Shown here in pieces: positions 36,994-46,191 of a stretch of 64,000 nt of DNA (position 1 is the stretch's first letter; each line of letters begins with the position of its first letter). This stretch comes from Nitrospira sp. (GTDB taxonomy: Bacteria > Nitrospirota > Nitrospiria > Nitrospirales > Nitrospiraceae), in the NCBI GenBank assembly GCA_022843785.1, contig JALHMZ010000011.1, positions 1-64,000 on the forward strand, written 5' to 3'. A program made the translations under genes and the position numbers. The notes under the pieces were generated by a model. It had not been told where the DNA came from. It worked only from the letters and a program-made list of their open reading frames with translations, and made no database searches.

Positions 36994-37834
36994 CCTTGTC
37001 CGGGCCGGCACTGAGCCGAAGGCTGTCGGCGCGTCTGCCTCGGTCAGCCATCTGCGGGCTCAGCCGAGTAATAAGAGCGATGTATTGCAGCTGGCTGTTC
37101 AGTTCCGCGAGGAAGGCCGGCTGTTCCAACGGGGCGATGTTGAACTGGAGGATGTGTTTAAGGGGAGTATCGACCGGTTCTGTGACATTGCCGTGGCACT
37201 ACGCGGGGCTCATCGGGTGTTGGATGTGGGAGCAGGGCATGGGCTGTTGCTGTCATTGTTGACGGAGTTGGGACATGAGTGCCATGCGCTCGATGTCCAG
37301 GATCAACCGACGGCCCATCCCGATATCTATGGCGCCAAGCACATTGCATTCCATCTGTGCAACGTTGAGGTTGATGCTATTCCTTATCCGGACGAATCAT
37401 TCGATGCGGTGGTGTGTTGTCAGGTCTTGGAGCATTTCAGTCATTCGCACCTGCCTGCGATGAAGGAAATCAGACGAGTCTTGAGGCCGGGCGGCATTGT
37501 GGAAGTCGATGTGCCGAATGCCGCAAGCTTTCGGAATCGAAGCCGGATGTTGCGCGGAAAGCATATCACCTATGACTACGAAGAGCATTACCTGCATGCT
37601 ACGCCGATTCTCTACAAGGGGATGTCGTTTTTCCCGCGCCGGCACAACCGTGAGTTTACGAAGTCCGATCTTGAAATTTTGTTGCGGGCTTCCGGGTATA
37701 GTGGCATAGACGTGCAGTTCCTCAAGTCCAGGCGGTATCGGGAGGGGTGGGGGCGGTTGCAATCCGTCGGGACCGCCATAAAGGATCTGGTGCCCTCTTT
37801 GCGAAAATCGCTCATCGCGTTTGCGGTGAAGTGA
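36983..37834 (+). CDS. SAM-dependent methyltransferase
   Basis: 283 aa from ATG 36983, with AAGG 8 bases upstream; the start lies inside the WbpL-like 3' end. VLDVGAGHGLLLSLLTELGH is motif I and FDAVVCCQVLEHFSH the motif-II region, then LRPGGIVEVDVPNA. Type 11-like. Target unknown; coupled to the transferase before and the ligase after (GTGA overlap), so it acts on the same glycan. Confidence 0.82.
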   Translation: MDSDLVRAGTEPKAVGASASVSHLRAQPSNKSDVLQLAVQFREEGRLFQRGDVELEDVFKGSIDRFCDIAVALRGAHRVLDVGAGHGLLLSLLTELGHECHALDVQDQPTAHPDIYGAKHIAFHLCNVEVDAIPYPDESFDAVVCCQVLEHFSHSHLPAMKEIRRVLRPGGIVEVDVPNAASFRNRSRMLRGKHITYDYEEHYLHATPILYKGMSFFPRRHNREFTKSDLEILLRASGYSGIDVQFLKSRRYREGWGRLQSVGTAIKDLVPSLRKSLIAFAVK

Positions 37835-39069
37835 TTGTGGTGACTGGCCGGGCGATTCAGGTGCATGCTGCGTCGGTGGCCGGTTGGGCGGTCGCGGGGC
37901 TGGGGTTCAGTCTGCCGATCTCGACAAGCTTCGACGGTGTGTTGTTAGTCGTGACCGTTGTCGCTTGGATTGTCAGCGGTCGATTCGCCGAGATCCCCGC
38001 AATCGTCCGTCGAGACAGATATGTGCTGCTGCTGCCGGGGTTGTTCCTCCTGCTCGCTATCGGGATGACACATGGCCTGGCTTCGTTCGGTGAGCGGGCG
38101 AAGTACCTCTGGAAGTACGATGATTTTCTCCTTCCGCTCGTGTTTGTTCCGCTGTTTGCCGATCCGGCTGTGCGTGAACGAGGCCTCTGGGCGTTCGGTC
38201 TCAGCATGGGCCTCACTCTGTTGATCTCACTGGGTCTGGCTGCCGGATGGATTCCGGAAAGCTCTTGGCTTCACGGCAATCCAGCCAATGCGACGGTGTT
38301 TAGACTGTCGCTTACCCACAATGTGCTCATGGCGCTTGCTGCGCTCCTCTTCGCGGCGCTTGCCGTGAGACAGACCGTACCATGGCGACGGTATGGGCTA
38401 GGCGTGTTGGCTCTGTGCGCGGTGATCGATGTCTTCATGTTTGTATGGGGTCGAACGGGACAAGTCATCTTGAGCGCGCTGATTTTATTATGGTGCGAAC
38501 GTCGGTTCGGCGCTCGCGGTCTTCTTGTGGGAGGAACAGCAGTCATTCTCCTGGTCGCTGGCTCATACGCATTGTCTCCGGTGTTCCAACATCGCGTGCA
38601 AAAGGCAGTGCTTGAACTAGACCGGACGCAAGTTGAACAGGTAGCTCCGGAGAGTTCTTCCGTGGGAGTGCGGATGGAGTGGTATAAGAATACTTTGCAG
38701 CTGATCGCCGCACATCCGATCGTGGGAGTGGGAACCGGAAGTTTTCCTCGTGCCTATGCCGAGATAGTGGCAGACCCTGCCGCCGTAAAACCGGCTCACC
38801 CCCATAATCAATATCTTTTGACGGCAGCTGAACTAGGTGTTGCCGGAGCCGGTCTTATACTGGGGCTGTTCGGACTGCTGTGGCGGAAATGTCGGCAGGC
38901 TAGCGACAGTCTCTACGCGGAGCTAGGGCAAGGAGTTGTGATTGCCATGGCGATTGGATGCGTATTCAATTCATTACTTGTCGATCACACAGAAGGTCTC
39001 TTTTTCGTCTGGGTCATGTGTATCGTATTAGCCGGTAGTAGGGCCAGCACTCAGGCCGAAGCATGCTGA
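37831..39069 (+). CDS. O-antigen ligase/polymerase-like membrane protein (WaaL/Wzy family)
   Basis: 412 aa with about ten hydrophobic segments and the Wzy_C-type periplasmic region ESSSVGVRMEWYKNTLQLIA followed by HPIVGVGTGSFPRAYAEI and AHPHNQYLLTAAELG, which holds the conserved histidine block of WaaL ligases. It would join the finished polymer to lipid A-core, or polymerise units, on the periplasmic side. Start GTG 37831 overlaps the preceding stop. Ligase and polymerase cannot be told apart from sequence alone. Confidence 0.85.
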   Translation: MIVVTGRAIQVHAASVAGWAVAGLGFSLPISTSFDGVLLVVTVVAWIVSGRFAEIPAIVRRDRYVLLLPGLFLLLAIGMTHGLASFGERAKYLWKYDDFLLPLVFVPLFADPAVRERGLWAFGLSMGLTLLISLGLAAGWIPESSWLHGNPANATVFRLSLTHNVLMALAALLFAALAVRQTVPWRRYGLGVLALCAVIDVFMFVWGRTGQVILSALILLWCERRFGARGLLVGGTAVILLVAGSYALSPVFQHRVQKAVLELDRTQVEQVAPESSSVGVRMEWYKNTLQLIAAHPIVGVGTGSFPRAYAEIVADPAAVKPAHPHNQYLLTAAELGVAGAGLILGLFGLLWRKCRQASDSLYAELGQGVVIAMAIGCVFNSLLVDHTEGLFFVWVMCIVLAGSRASTQAEAC

Positions 39070-39851
39070 AACTGTCCGCATACATCATCGCGTACAACGA
39101 GGCTCAGCGGATTGCCGAAGCGGTCAATAGTGTTCTATGGGCGGACGAAATTATCGTGGCGGATTCGGCTAGCACCGACGGCACCGATCGGATTGCGCGG
39201 GAGTTGGGGGCGAGGGTGGTGCAGATCCCGTTTGAAGGGTTCGGCCATTTGCGAAATCGCGCAGTCGAAGCCTGTACGCACGAGTGGGTGCTGAGTATCG
39301 ATACCGATGAGCAATGTACGCCGGAGGTCAGAGATGAAGTTCTGGCCCTCCTTTCGGGAACTCCTGCGCATGATGCCTATCTCGTACCGAGGCGGAACTA
39401 TTTCATGGGGCGTTGGGTCCGGCATTCAGGCTGGTACCCGAATTTCAGGCAGCCGCAATTGTTTCGAAAGAGTGCGATGAAATACATGGAGCTGCAGGTT
39501 CATGAAGGGTACGAACTGCTGACCGCCAAACCGGTCGGACGGCTGGAGCATGCGATCTGGCAGATTCCATTCAGGAATTTCGAAGAAGTCGTGAAGAAAG
39601 CCAACCGGTACTCCACGCTTGGTGCGCAGAAGCTCGATGGTAAGCGGGTGTCGATGGGGACAGCGTTTTTGCATGGCATCTGGTCGTTTCTGAAACATTA
39701 TGTGGCGAAGCGGGGTTTCCTGGACGGCTGGGTCGGGTTTGTCATCGCCTTCGGAAACTTCGAGGGGACGTTTTACCGCTATGCGAAGCGATTTGAACAG
39801 CAGGAACAGTGGCCGATTCCGAAGCAACCGGCCCTTCGCCGGCCGGACTAG
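39063..39851 (+). CDS. GT2 glycosyltransferase, WaaE/KdtX-like (LPS core)
   Basis: 262 aa. LSAYIIAYNEAQRIAEAVNS, IVADSASTDGTDRIA and WVLSIDTDEQCTPEVRDEVL are the GT2 blocks of core beta-glucosyl/heptosyl-adding WaaE enzymes; RQPQLFRK and AIWQIPFRNFEEVVKKANRY follow in the expected order. Cytoplasmic. Overlaps the ligase gene by 7 bases. The sugar added is inferred by resemblance only. Confidence 0.85.
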   Translation: MLKLSAYIIAYNEAQRIAEAVNSVLWADEIIVADSASTDGTDRIARELGARVVQIPFEGFGHLRNRAVEACTHEWVLSIDTDEQCTPEVRDEVLALLSGTPAHDAYLVPRRNYFMGRWVRHSGWYPNFRQPQLFRKSAMKYMELQVHEGYELLTAKPVGRLEHAIWQIPFRNFEEVVKKANRYSTLGAQKLDGKRVSMGTAFLHGIWSFLKHYVAKRGFLDGWVGFVIAFGNFEGTFYRYAKRFEQQEQWPIPKQPALRRPD

Positions 39852-39900
39852 CTGGTTGAAAAAACTATTATGACGCCATGAGCTGAAGTAGAAGGGTGTG

Positions 39901-40023
39901 CAGGATGTTCAAAAAGGCTGTCCAGCGCGGCCGCAGTGCGCGAGGAGACGAAGCATACTTTTCCCGTATGTTGAGCTTCCGAGCGATGCGAGAACAAAGC
40001 TGGCAGACTTTTTCAACATCCTG
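39901..40023. repeat. Intergenic hairpin repeat (about 123 bp, REP/MITE-like)
   Basis: Left arm 39901-39926 (caggatgttcaaaaaggctg then tccagc) pairs with right arm 39999-40023 (gctggcagactttttcaaca then tcctg). The middle also has partly self-complementary GC-rich bases. Unlike the word repeats it has a unique, non-iterated sequence. It resembles a dispersed intergenic hairpin I associate with Nitrospira genomes; that recollection is unverified here. Confidence 0.7.
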
Positions 40024-40035
40024 CCAGTCGTCGGA

Positions 40036-40875
40036 ATGAAGACCGCGGTGATCGTTACGACCTATAATCGTCCGGATGCCTTGGCCGTCGTCCTGGAAGG
40101 GTATTGCGGCCAGAGCGATCAAGACTTTTCCCTTGTGGTGGCGGACGATGGATCAACAGAGGAGACGTCGGCGGTTGTGCAGGAATTTGCGAGGCGCGGT
40201 CTCTTTCCGCTGGCACATGTGTGGCAGGAGGATCGGGGGTTCCGCGCCGCGGCGATCCGGAACCGGGCAGTCGCATCGACGAATGCCGACTATATTATCT
40301 TTACCGACGGCGATTGCGTCCCGTCCCGCCATTTCGTGAGGGCTCATAAGCGGATGGCAGAACCAGGGTACTTTCTGGGGGCTAACCGTGTGTTACTCAC
40401 CGAACCATTCACCAGCCGCGTCATAACGGAGCGGATTCCGGTTCATGCCTGGAGCTGGATGGATTGGGCGCGATCCTGGTCGAGGCGTGAGGTGTATCGA
40501 TTCCTTCCACTGGTAACGTTACCCGATGGGCCGTTTCGTAAATGGACGCCGGACCGGTGGGAGGGGATTAAGACATGCAATCTGTCCGCCTGGCGGAACG
40601 ACCTGATTCGTGTGAACGGGCTTGACGAATCCTATGAGGGATGGGGGCTGGAGGATTCCGATCTGGTGATCCGTCTTCTTCATGCCGGTGTCAAGCACAA
40701 GACCGCGCGTTTCGCCGCGCCGGTGTTCCATTTGTGGCATCGGGAGCAGGATCGTATGACGCTGCCGGCCAATCAGAAGCGACTGGACGATCTGCTCCGA
40801 TCAGTCGATATCCGGGCCGCTGTCGGTCTCGATCGATATGGCGCTGCGGTGATTGACGGCGAAGGGCGGGGTTGA
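40036..40875 (+). CDS. GT2 glycosyltransferase with galactosyltransferase-like C-terminal domain
   Basis: 279 aa from ATG 40036. TAVIVTTYNRPDALAVVLEG opens the GT-A domain, IIFTDGDCVPSRHFV is the metal-binding DGD, and NGLDESYEGWGLEDSDLVIR is the second-domain block typical of chondroitin-polymerase/galactosyltransferase types. Open reading continues upstream through the hairpin repeat but has no domain there. Likely adds a core or O-unit sugar. Confidence 0.85.
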   Translation: MKTAVIVTTYNRPDALAVVLEGYCGQSDQDFSLVVADDGSTEETSAVVQEFARRGLFPLAHVWQEDRGFRAAAIRNRAVASTNADYIIFTDGDCVPSRHFVRAHKRMAEPGYFLGANRVLLTEPFTSRVITERIPVHAWSWMDWARSWSRREVYRFLPLVTLPDGPFRKWTPDRWEGIKTCNLSAWRNDLIRVNGLDESYEGWGLEDSDLVIRLLHAGVKHKTARFAAPVFHLWHREQDRMTLPANQKRLDDLLRSVDIRAAVGLDRYGAAVIDGEGRG

Positions 40876-40905
40876 GATGGGGATTGAGACGAGACGGAAG
40901 TTGTG

Positions 40906-42036
40906 ATGAAGCGGGAGATTCAAAGTGTGCTGGTGGTGTGCACAAGACGGATCGGCGATGTGCTGTTGGCGACACCGGTTGTACGGTCAATCAAAGTCGC
41001 GTATCCGGAAGCCGCGGTCGATATGCTCGTGTTCGAAGGGACGCAAGGTGTCGTGGCCGCCAACCCCGATCTTCGCCGAATCTGGACGATCATCGAACAT
41101 CCGCCGAGTGGGACTCATCTGAAGCTGCTCCGCTCGATCCGGCGCCAGTATGACCTTGCGATCTCGGTCTTGGCCGGTGACCGCCCGACGTTCCATGCGT
41201 GGGTTGCGGGACGATATCGTGTGGGAACTCTGTTGCCGGATAGGAAATCCTGGTGGAAGCGGCGATTGCTTGATGAGTGGGTGCCGTTCGACAATTTGGA
41301 GATTCATACAGTCGCTATGAATCTCCGTCTTCTTGAACCGTTGAATGTTCCTTCACGTCCAACTCCCGTGGTCAGCTGGCGGGATCAGGATGAAGCTTCA
41401 GTCCGGAGGTTGTTTGGGGCTGCGGATGGCTCCAGGCGTTATGTAGTGCTGCATGTCTCGCCGAAGTTTGTCTACAAAGCCTGGACGGTAGCCGGTTGGG
41501 GGGTACTCGGACGGTGGTTGGCAGATCAGGGATTGACAATAGCCGTGACAGGCGGAGATGGGCCGGGTGAACGGGCCTTCTGCGAGGACGTGGTCCAGTG
41601 TCTGCCGAAGGGAACAGCAAATCTTGCGGGGCAGGTCGGACTTCCGGCGCTGGGTTATCTCTTGAGCCGCACTGCGCTTTATGTTGGAACAGACACGGCT
41701 GTGAGCCATATGGCGGCGGCGGTGGGTGCGCCGACAATCGTCCTGTTCGGTCCTTCGAATCCGGTCAAGTGGGGCCCCTGGCCCAAGGATTTTCCTCTTG
41801 CGGTCAGCCCGTGGAGAAAACATGGATCGCAGCGGCAGGGCAACGTGTTCCTTTTACAAGGCGAGGGAGATTGTGTACCTTGTCTTGGCGAAGGGTGTGA
41901 TCGGCACGTCAATAGTTTGAGTGACTGTCTTCAGCAGTTGCCTGCCAGCCGCGTCATCGAGGCCGCGCGGATGATGTTGGCTGGACCGCATGATCGGCGC
42001 CAGACACCGTTGCCCATGGTATCGGGACAGATATGA
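40906..42036 (+). CDS. GT9 heptosyltransferase-family glycosyltransferase (third or fourth GT9)
   Basis: 376 aa from ATG 40906 (GGAAG 5 bases upstream; GTG 40903 also possible). LVVCTRRIGDVLLATPVV and VGTDTAVSHMAAAVGAPTIV are the GT9 blocks. Fourth heptosyltransferase-like domain in the window after those at 2926, 5949 and 7022, suggesting a heptose-rich core or another sugar donor. Overlaps the WbpM-like gene by ATGA. Confidence 0.87.
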   Translation: MKREIQSVLVVCTRRIGDVLLATPVVRSIKVAYPEAAVDMLVFEGTQGVVAANPDLRRIWTIIEHPPSGTHLKLLRSIRRQYDLAISVLAGDRPTFHAWVAGRYRVGTLLPDRKSWWKRRLLDEWVPFDNLEIHTVAMNLRLLEPLNVPSRPTPVVSWRDQDEASVRRLFGAADGSRRYVVLHVSPKFVYKAWTVAGWGVLGRWLADQGLTIAVTGGDGPGERAFCEDVVQCLPKGTANLAGQVGLPALGYLLSRTALYVGTDTAVSHMAAAVGAPTIVLFGPSNPVKWGPWPKDFPLAVSPWRKHGSQRQGNVFLLQGEGDCVPCLGEGCDRHVNSLSDCLQQLPASRVIEAARMMLAGPHDRRQTPLPMVSGQI

Positions 42037-43928
42037 AACAGTGGACCACTACATTCTTCCACGCTGCAGCCGGCCGATACGGAAGTCTGCTGCTTGACCA
42101 TCGATCGTGGGTCGTGGCCGGTACACAGTTGAGTCTGATCCTCGCAGCGAACCTCACCGCCTTTGCCTTGCGCTTTGATGGAGATGTTCCCCCGCAGTAT
42201 CGGCTCATCATGTGGAACTATCTTCCGGTCGTCTTACTCGTTTTCGGGTCTGGTTTGTGGGTATTTGGGATTCAACGAGGGCTGTGGAGGTATGTCGGTA
42301 TCCATGATTTGGCGAGGATCTTGTGGGCATCTCTTGCCGGTTCAACGATCTTCTATGGGGTGGTTCATCTGCTCATCGGGAACACGCAGTATCCGAGATC
42401 CGTCATTATTCTCACCGGCCTCTTGAGCGGGTTGTACCTGGCCGGGATTCGATTGGCAGTCCGATGGTTTCGTGAATGGCTCCAGATTACCGGTTCGACT
42501 GCGAGGCGCGTGCTGGTTGTTGGAGCGGGAAACGCGGGGGAGTTGCTTGTGCGGGATATGCTTTCCGACTCGGGCTATAACAGCAAACCGGTGGCCTTTG
42601 TGGACGACGATCCCGTCAAACGGAAGATGAAGATCCATGGGATTCCCGTCGTGGGGAGGATCGTTGATATTAAGGCGGCGGCGGACCGGTTCGGAGTCCA
42701 CGAAATTGTCGTGGCCATTCCGTCGGCTTCGACCACGGTGAAGCAAGCCATTCTCGCCGCTTCCGAAGGTTGCACGGCGCCGATCAAGATTCTGCCCAGT
42801 GTCAAACGGTTGCTCGGCGATCCCGTCTCGTTGCAGCAGGTTCGGCCGATGAGCCTCGAAGATTTGCTGCAGCGCGAGCCGATCCAGACTGATCGCCAGG
42901 AGCTGCATCCGTTGATCGAAGGAAAGACCGTCTTGGTTACCGGAGCAGGCGGTTCTATCGGCTCCGAATTATGCCGGCAAATCGCACGGTATGGTCCTGA
43001 ATCGTTGGTCCTGTTTGAACGGTATGAAAACTCTCTCCACGCGCTTTTACTGGAGTTGAAAACATCGTACCCCCAGGTCGGCGTGCTTCCGGTCATTGGC
43101 GATGTGACGGTGCCTGACCGTGTGGCCGAGGTATTTCGGCAGACCAGTCCAGAGATCGTCTTTCACGCAGCGGCGCACAAGCATGTGCCGTTGATGGAAC
43201 TGAATCCCAAGGAAGCAGTCAGAAACAATATCTGGGGTACGCATGTGGTGGCAGAAGCCGCGTTGGCGGCAGCAGTCGACCGGTTTGTGTTGATCTCGAC
43301 GGACAAGGCGGTCAATCCGTCAAGTGTCATGGGGGCGACCAAGCGAATCGCTGAACATTTGATTCAAGGGTTCAACAGGAACGGGACGACGAAGTTTACG
43401 GTCGTTCGCTTCGGCAACGTATTGGGAAGTAACGGGAGTGTTGTGCCATTGTTTTCCGAACAGATCAAAAGAGGTGGACCGGTCACAGTGACCCATCCTG
43501 AGATCAAGCGGTTTTTCATGACGATTCCGGAGGCGGTCCAGCTTGTTCTCCAGGCCAGCGTGATGGGACAGGGTGGAGAAGTCTTTGTGCTCGATATGGG
43601 CGAGCAGATCAGAATCGCTGATCTCGCGCGGAACATGATTGTGTTGTCCGGCCTGGTGCCGGGCAAGGATATCGAGATCGCCTATACGGGCTTACGCGGG
43701 GGAGAGAAGCTGTATGAGGAGCTCTTTGAGGGAGGGGAGGAAGTGGTAACGACAGCCCATGCGAAGATCAGTCGTGCCATTGGCGCTCCTCTTCCAATCG
43801 GCGACCTCGATCAGTGGGCGAAGGAGTTACCGGCAAGAATATTGGCAGGTGATGAAGAGGACCTACTGCAAGATCTCAAACGGCTCGTGCCGAGCTTTAC
43901 TCCGGTCCTCTCTCAGCGAGTGTCGTAG
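42033..43928 (+). CDS. WbpM/CapD-like UDP-HexNAc 4,6-dehydratase (membrane-anchored)
   Basis: 631 aa. Four N-terminal membrane helices (residues about 20-140) are followed by a first Rossmann domain (RRVLVVGAGNAGELLVRDML) and a catalytic SDR domain starting VLVTGAGGSIGSELCRQIAR at about 300. LISTDKAVNPSSVMGATKRI holds the catalytic motif with Met in place of the Tyr of the YXXXK, as known for WbpM-type enzymes. Converts UDP-GlcNAc to a 4-keto-6-deoxy sugar, feeding the WbpV-like reductase or an aminotransferase. Length is normal. Confidence 0.92.
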   Translation: MKQWTTTFFHAAAGRYGSLLLDHRSWVVAGTQLSLILAANLTAFALRFDGDVPPQYRLIMWNYLPVVLLVFGSGLWVFGIQRGLWRYVGIHDLARILWASLAGSTIFYGVVHLLIGNTQYPRSVIILTGLLSGLYLAGIRLAVRWFREWLQITGSTARRVLVVGAGNAGELLVRDMLSDSGYNSKPVAFVDDDPVKRKMKIHGIPVVGRIVDIKAAADRFGVHEIVVAIPSASTTVKQAILAASEGCTAPIKILPSVKRLLGDPVSLQQVRPMSLEDLLQREPIQTDRQELHPLIEGKTVLVTGAGGSIGSELCRQIARYGPESLVLFERYENSLHALLLELKTSYPQVGVLPVIGDVTVPDRVAEVFRQTSPEIVFHAAAHKHVPLMELNPKEAVRNNIWGTHVVAEAALAAAVDRFVLISTDKAVNPSSVMGATKRIAEHLIQGFNRNGTTKFTVVRFGNVLGSNGSVVPLFSEQIKRGGPVTVTHPEIKRFFMTIPEAVQLVLQASVMGQGGEVFVLDMGEQIRIADLARNMIVLSGLVPGKDIEIAYTGLRGGEKLYEELFEGGEEVVTTAHAKISRAIGAPLPIGDLDQWAKELPARILAGDEEDLLQDLKRLVPSFTPVLSQRVS

Positions 43929-43959
43929 CAGGTATTCTTGAACGCATGAGCATAAGAGC

Positions 43960-45087
43960 ATGAGCATTCTGGTTACCGGCGGCGCCGGCTTTATCGGCTC
44001 GAACTTTGTGCTCGATTGGCTGGCGCAAGAGAACGAACCGGTCGTCAACCTCGATAGGCTCACCTATGCGGGTAATCTGGAGAATCTCAGCAGTCTAGAG
44101 GGCGATGCGCGGCATATCTTCGTGCGTGGCGATATCGGCGATGCCGCGCTGGTGCCGTCTCTCCTTGCTCTGCATAAGCCGCGCGCCATACTCAACTTTG
44201 CCGCGGAAAGCCACGTCGACCGTTCCATCCACGGCCCCGGTGAATTCATTCAGACCAACATCGTCGGCACCTTTCATCTGCTCGAATCCGCGCGCGCCTA
44301 CTGGAACGGACTGGACGGTGACGACCAACGGCGCTTTCGATTTGTGCACGTCTCCACAGACGAAGTGTATGGCTCGCTGGCGCCACAGGCGCCGGCTTTC
44401 AACGAAACACATCGTTACGAACCCAATAGCCCCTATTCGGCCAGTAAGGCCGCCAGCGATCATCTCGTGCGGGCCTATCACCATACCTATGGATTGCCGG
44501 TCCTGACGACCAATTGTTCGAATAATTATGGCCCGTACCACTTCCCTGAGAAACTGATTCCCCTGTGTATTCTGAATGCACTTGCCGGCAAACCGCTGCC
44601 GATCTATGGCGACGGCTTGCAGGTTCGTGACTGGCTGTATGTCAAAGACCATTGCAGCGCGATCCGACGTGTGCTTCAGTCGGGGCTGGTGGGTGAGACC
44701 TATAATGTCGGCGGCTGGAGCGAAAAAACGAACCTTGAAGTTGTCCAAATGCTTTGCGATATCCTGGACGAGGTGCGCCCCTTGAATCCGGCAAGTGGTG
44801 AGTGGCAAGTAGGCAGTGGTAAAGACTCGCCCTCTCTTTCTACTGCCCACTCCCTACTTCCTACTTACCGCTCTCTAATCACGTATGTTGCCGACCGTCC
44901 GGGACATGATCGGCGTTATGCCATCGATGCCGGCAAGATTGAGCGTGAGCTGGGCTGGAAACCAAAAGAGACCTTCGAATCCGGCATTCGCAAAACGGTC
45001 AGGTGGTATCTCGACAATCAGCGCTGGGTGGCCAATGTGATGAGCGGTGCCTATCGTGAGTGGTGCGAGAGGCACTATGGTAAGTAG
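43960..45087 (+). CDS. rfbB: dTDP-glucose 4,6-dehydratase with in-frame repeat insert
   Basis: Second enzyme of dTDP-rhamnose synthesis. [20 protein letters not shown] is the NAD site, [12 protein letters not shown] holds the catalytic Thr-Asp-Glu, and [15 protein letters not shown] the YXXXK. 375 aa against about 350-360 for the family. Residues about 278-307 (between VRPLNP and the family block [17 protein letters not shown]) are encoded by a word repeat. The last codon and stop (GGT AAG TAG) also fall in the next word repeat. Start ATG 43960. Confidence 0.95.
   Translation: MSILVTGGAGFIGSNFVLDWLAQENEPVVNLDRLTYAGNLENLSSLEGDARHIFVRGDIGDAALVPSLLALHKPRAILNFAAESHVDRSIHGPGEFIQTNIVGTFHLLESARAYWNGLDGDDQRRFRFVHVSTDEVYGSLAPQAPAFNETHRYEPNSPYSASKAASDHLVRAYHHTYGLPVLTTNCSNNYGPYHFPEKLIPLCILNALAGKPLPIYGDGLQVRDWLYVKDHCSAIRRVLQSGLVGETYNVGGWSEKTNLEVVQMLCDILDEVRPLNPASGEWQVGSGKDSPSLSTAHSLLPTYRSLITYVADRPGHDRRYAIDAGKIERELGWKPKETFESGIRKTVRWYLDNQRWVANVMSGAYREWCERHYGK
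44791..44880. repeat. Word-repeat locus 7, in frame inside rfbB
   Basis: Left arm gcaagtggtgagtggcaagt then aggcagtggta; right arm tactgcccactccctacttc then ctacttaccgctc. The arms are reverse-complement in kind. Read through in frame as RfbB residues about 278-307. Confidence 0.88.
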
Positions 45088-45164
45088 CAAGTAGCGAGTG
45101 GTAAGTAGAAAGTGGACAGTCCACTCCCTACTTGCCACTCACCACTTACTACTCGCGATTCACC
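45078..45164. repeat. Word-repeat locus 8 between rfbB and rfbD
   Basis: Left arm tggtaagtagcaagtagcga then gtggtaagtagaaagtgg; right arm ccactccctacttgccactc then accacttactactcgcg. The first TAG word is the rfbB stop. Same word family as the repeat inside rfbB. Confidence 0.9.
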
Positions 45165-45180
45165 AAATGCATTACCTTGC

Positions 45181-46092
45181 ATGAGCATGATGAAGATACT
45201 CTTAACCGGCAAGAATGGTCAGGTGGGGTTTGAGTTGCAGCGCGCGCTGGCCCCCCTCGGGGAGCTGCTTGCGGTGGATCAACCTGAGTGTGATATGGCC
45301 GATGCGCAGGCCATTCGGCGCCTCGTGCGGTCATTCCAGCCTGATATCATCGTCAATCCCGCGGCCTATACTGCCGTGGACAAGGCCGAAGCGGAGACCG
45401 AATTGGCGCATGCCGTCAATGCGGTTGCTCCGGGAGTATTCGGAGAAGAAGCGGCGAAATTGGGTGCCTGGGTGGTCCAGTACTCCACCGACTACGTATT
45501 CGATGGGATAAAAGCCGGTGCCTATACAGAGGACGATGCGACTCATCCGCAAAGCGTCTATGGAAGGACCAAACGGGATGGCGAAATTGCGCTCCAGCAA
45601 AGCGGGGCGCGGCATCTCATCTTCCGGACAAGCTGGGTCGTGGGAGCCCATGGGAAAAACTTTGCCAAAACCATCTTGCGATTGGCGGAAGAACGTGACC
45701 ACCTGACGGTCGTGGCCGATCAGTACGGAGCGCCGACATCTGCGGCTTTGCTGGCAGATGTCACGGCTCAGGTGGTGCACCAGAAGCAACGTGAAGGGGA
45801 AGACGGATTTCCCTTCGGGCTGTATCACCTGGTGGCCGGCGGTGAGACGAACTGGTGTGACTATGCGCGGTTTATCGTGTCGGAAGCTCTGGCGATCGGC
45901 AAGCCGCTCAAGCTTTTGCCGGATGCGATTCGTCCGATTCCCGCGTCCGAATATCCGGCGGTCGCCAAACGTCCTGCCAATTCACGGTTGGATACCGACA
46001 AGTTCCGCAAGACTTTTAACCTGGAATTGCCGGATTGGACAATCGGAGTGAGGCATGTGTTGCAACAGATTCTGGCGGATGGGAAGTGGTAA
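45181..46092 (+). CDS. rfbD: dTDP-4-dehydrorhamnose reductase
   Basis: Last step of dTDP-L-rhamnose synthesis. KILLTGKNGQVGFELQRALA is the cofactor site; YSTDYVFDG and YGRTKRDGEIAL hold the catalytic Thr-Asp and YXXXK. 303 aa from ATG 45181 (45187 and 45190 are also possible). The gene is separated from rfbB by a word repeat and from rfbA by another word repeat plus an FHB gene, whereas rfb genes usually abut. Confidence 0.95.
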   Translation: MSMMKILLTGKNGQVGFELQRALAPLGELLAVDQPECDMADAQAIRRLVRSFQPDIIVNPAAYTAVDKAEAETELAHAVNAVAPGVFGEEAAKLGAWVVQYSTDYVFDGIKAGAYTEDDATHPQSVYGRTKRDGEIALQQSGARHLIFRTSWVVGAHGKNFAKTILRLAEERDHLTVVADQYGAPTSAALLADVTAQVVHQKQREGEDGFPFGLYHLVAGGETNWCDYARFIVSEALAIGKPLKLLPDAIRPIPASEYPAVAKRPANSRLDTDKFRKTFNLELPDWTIGVRHVLQQILADGKW

Positions 46093-46180
46093 GTAGTGAG
46101 TAGGAAGTAGTGAGTAGGAAGTAGTGAGTAGTAAGTTGTAAGAATACTGACCACTGACGACTCACGACTCACAACTTACC
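46087..46180. repeat. Word-repeat locus 9 after rfbD, before FHB gene 2
   Basis: Left arm aagtagtgagtaggaagtag repeated, then tgagtagtaagttg; right arm gactcacgactcacaactta. It begins at the rfbD stop and ends 11 bases before the FHB start. Confidence 0.9.
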
Positions 46181-46191
46181 AATGAGTGATT

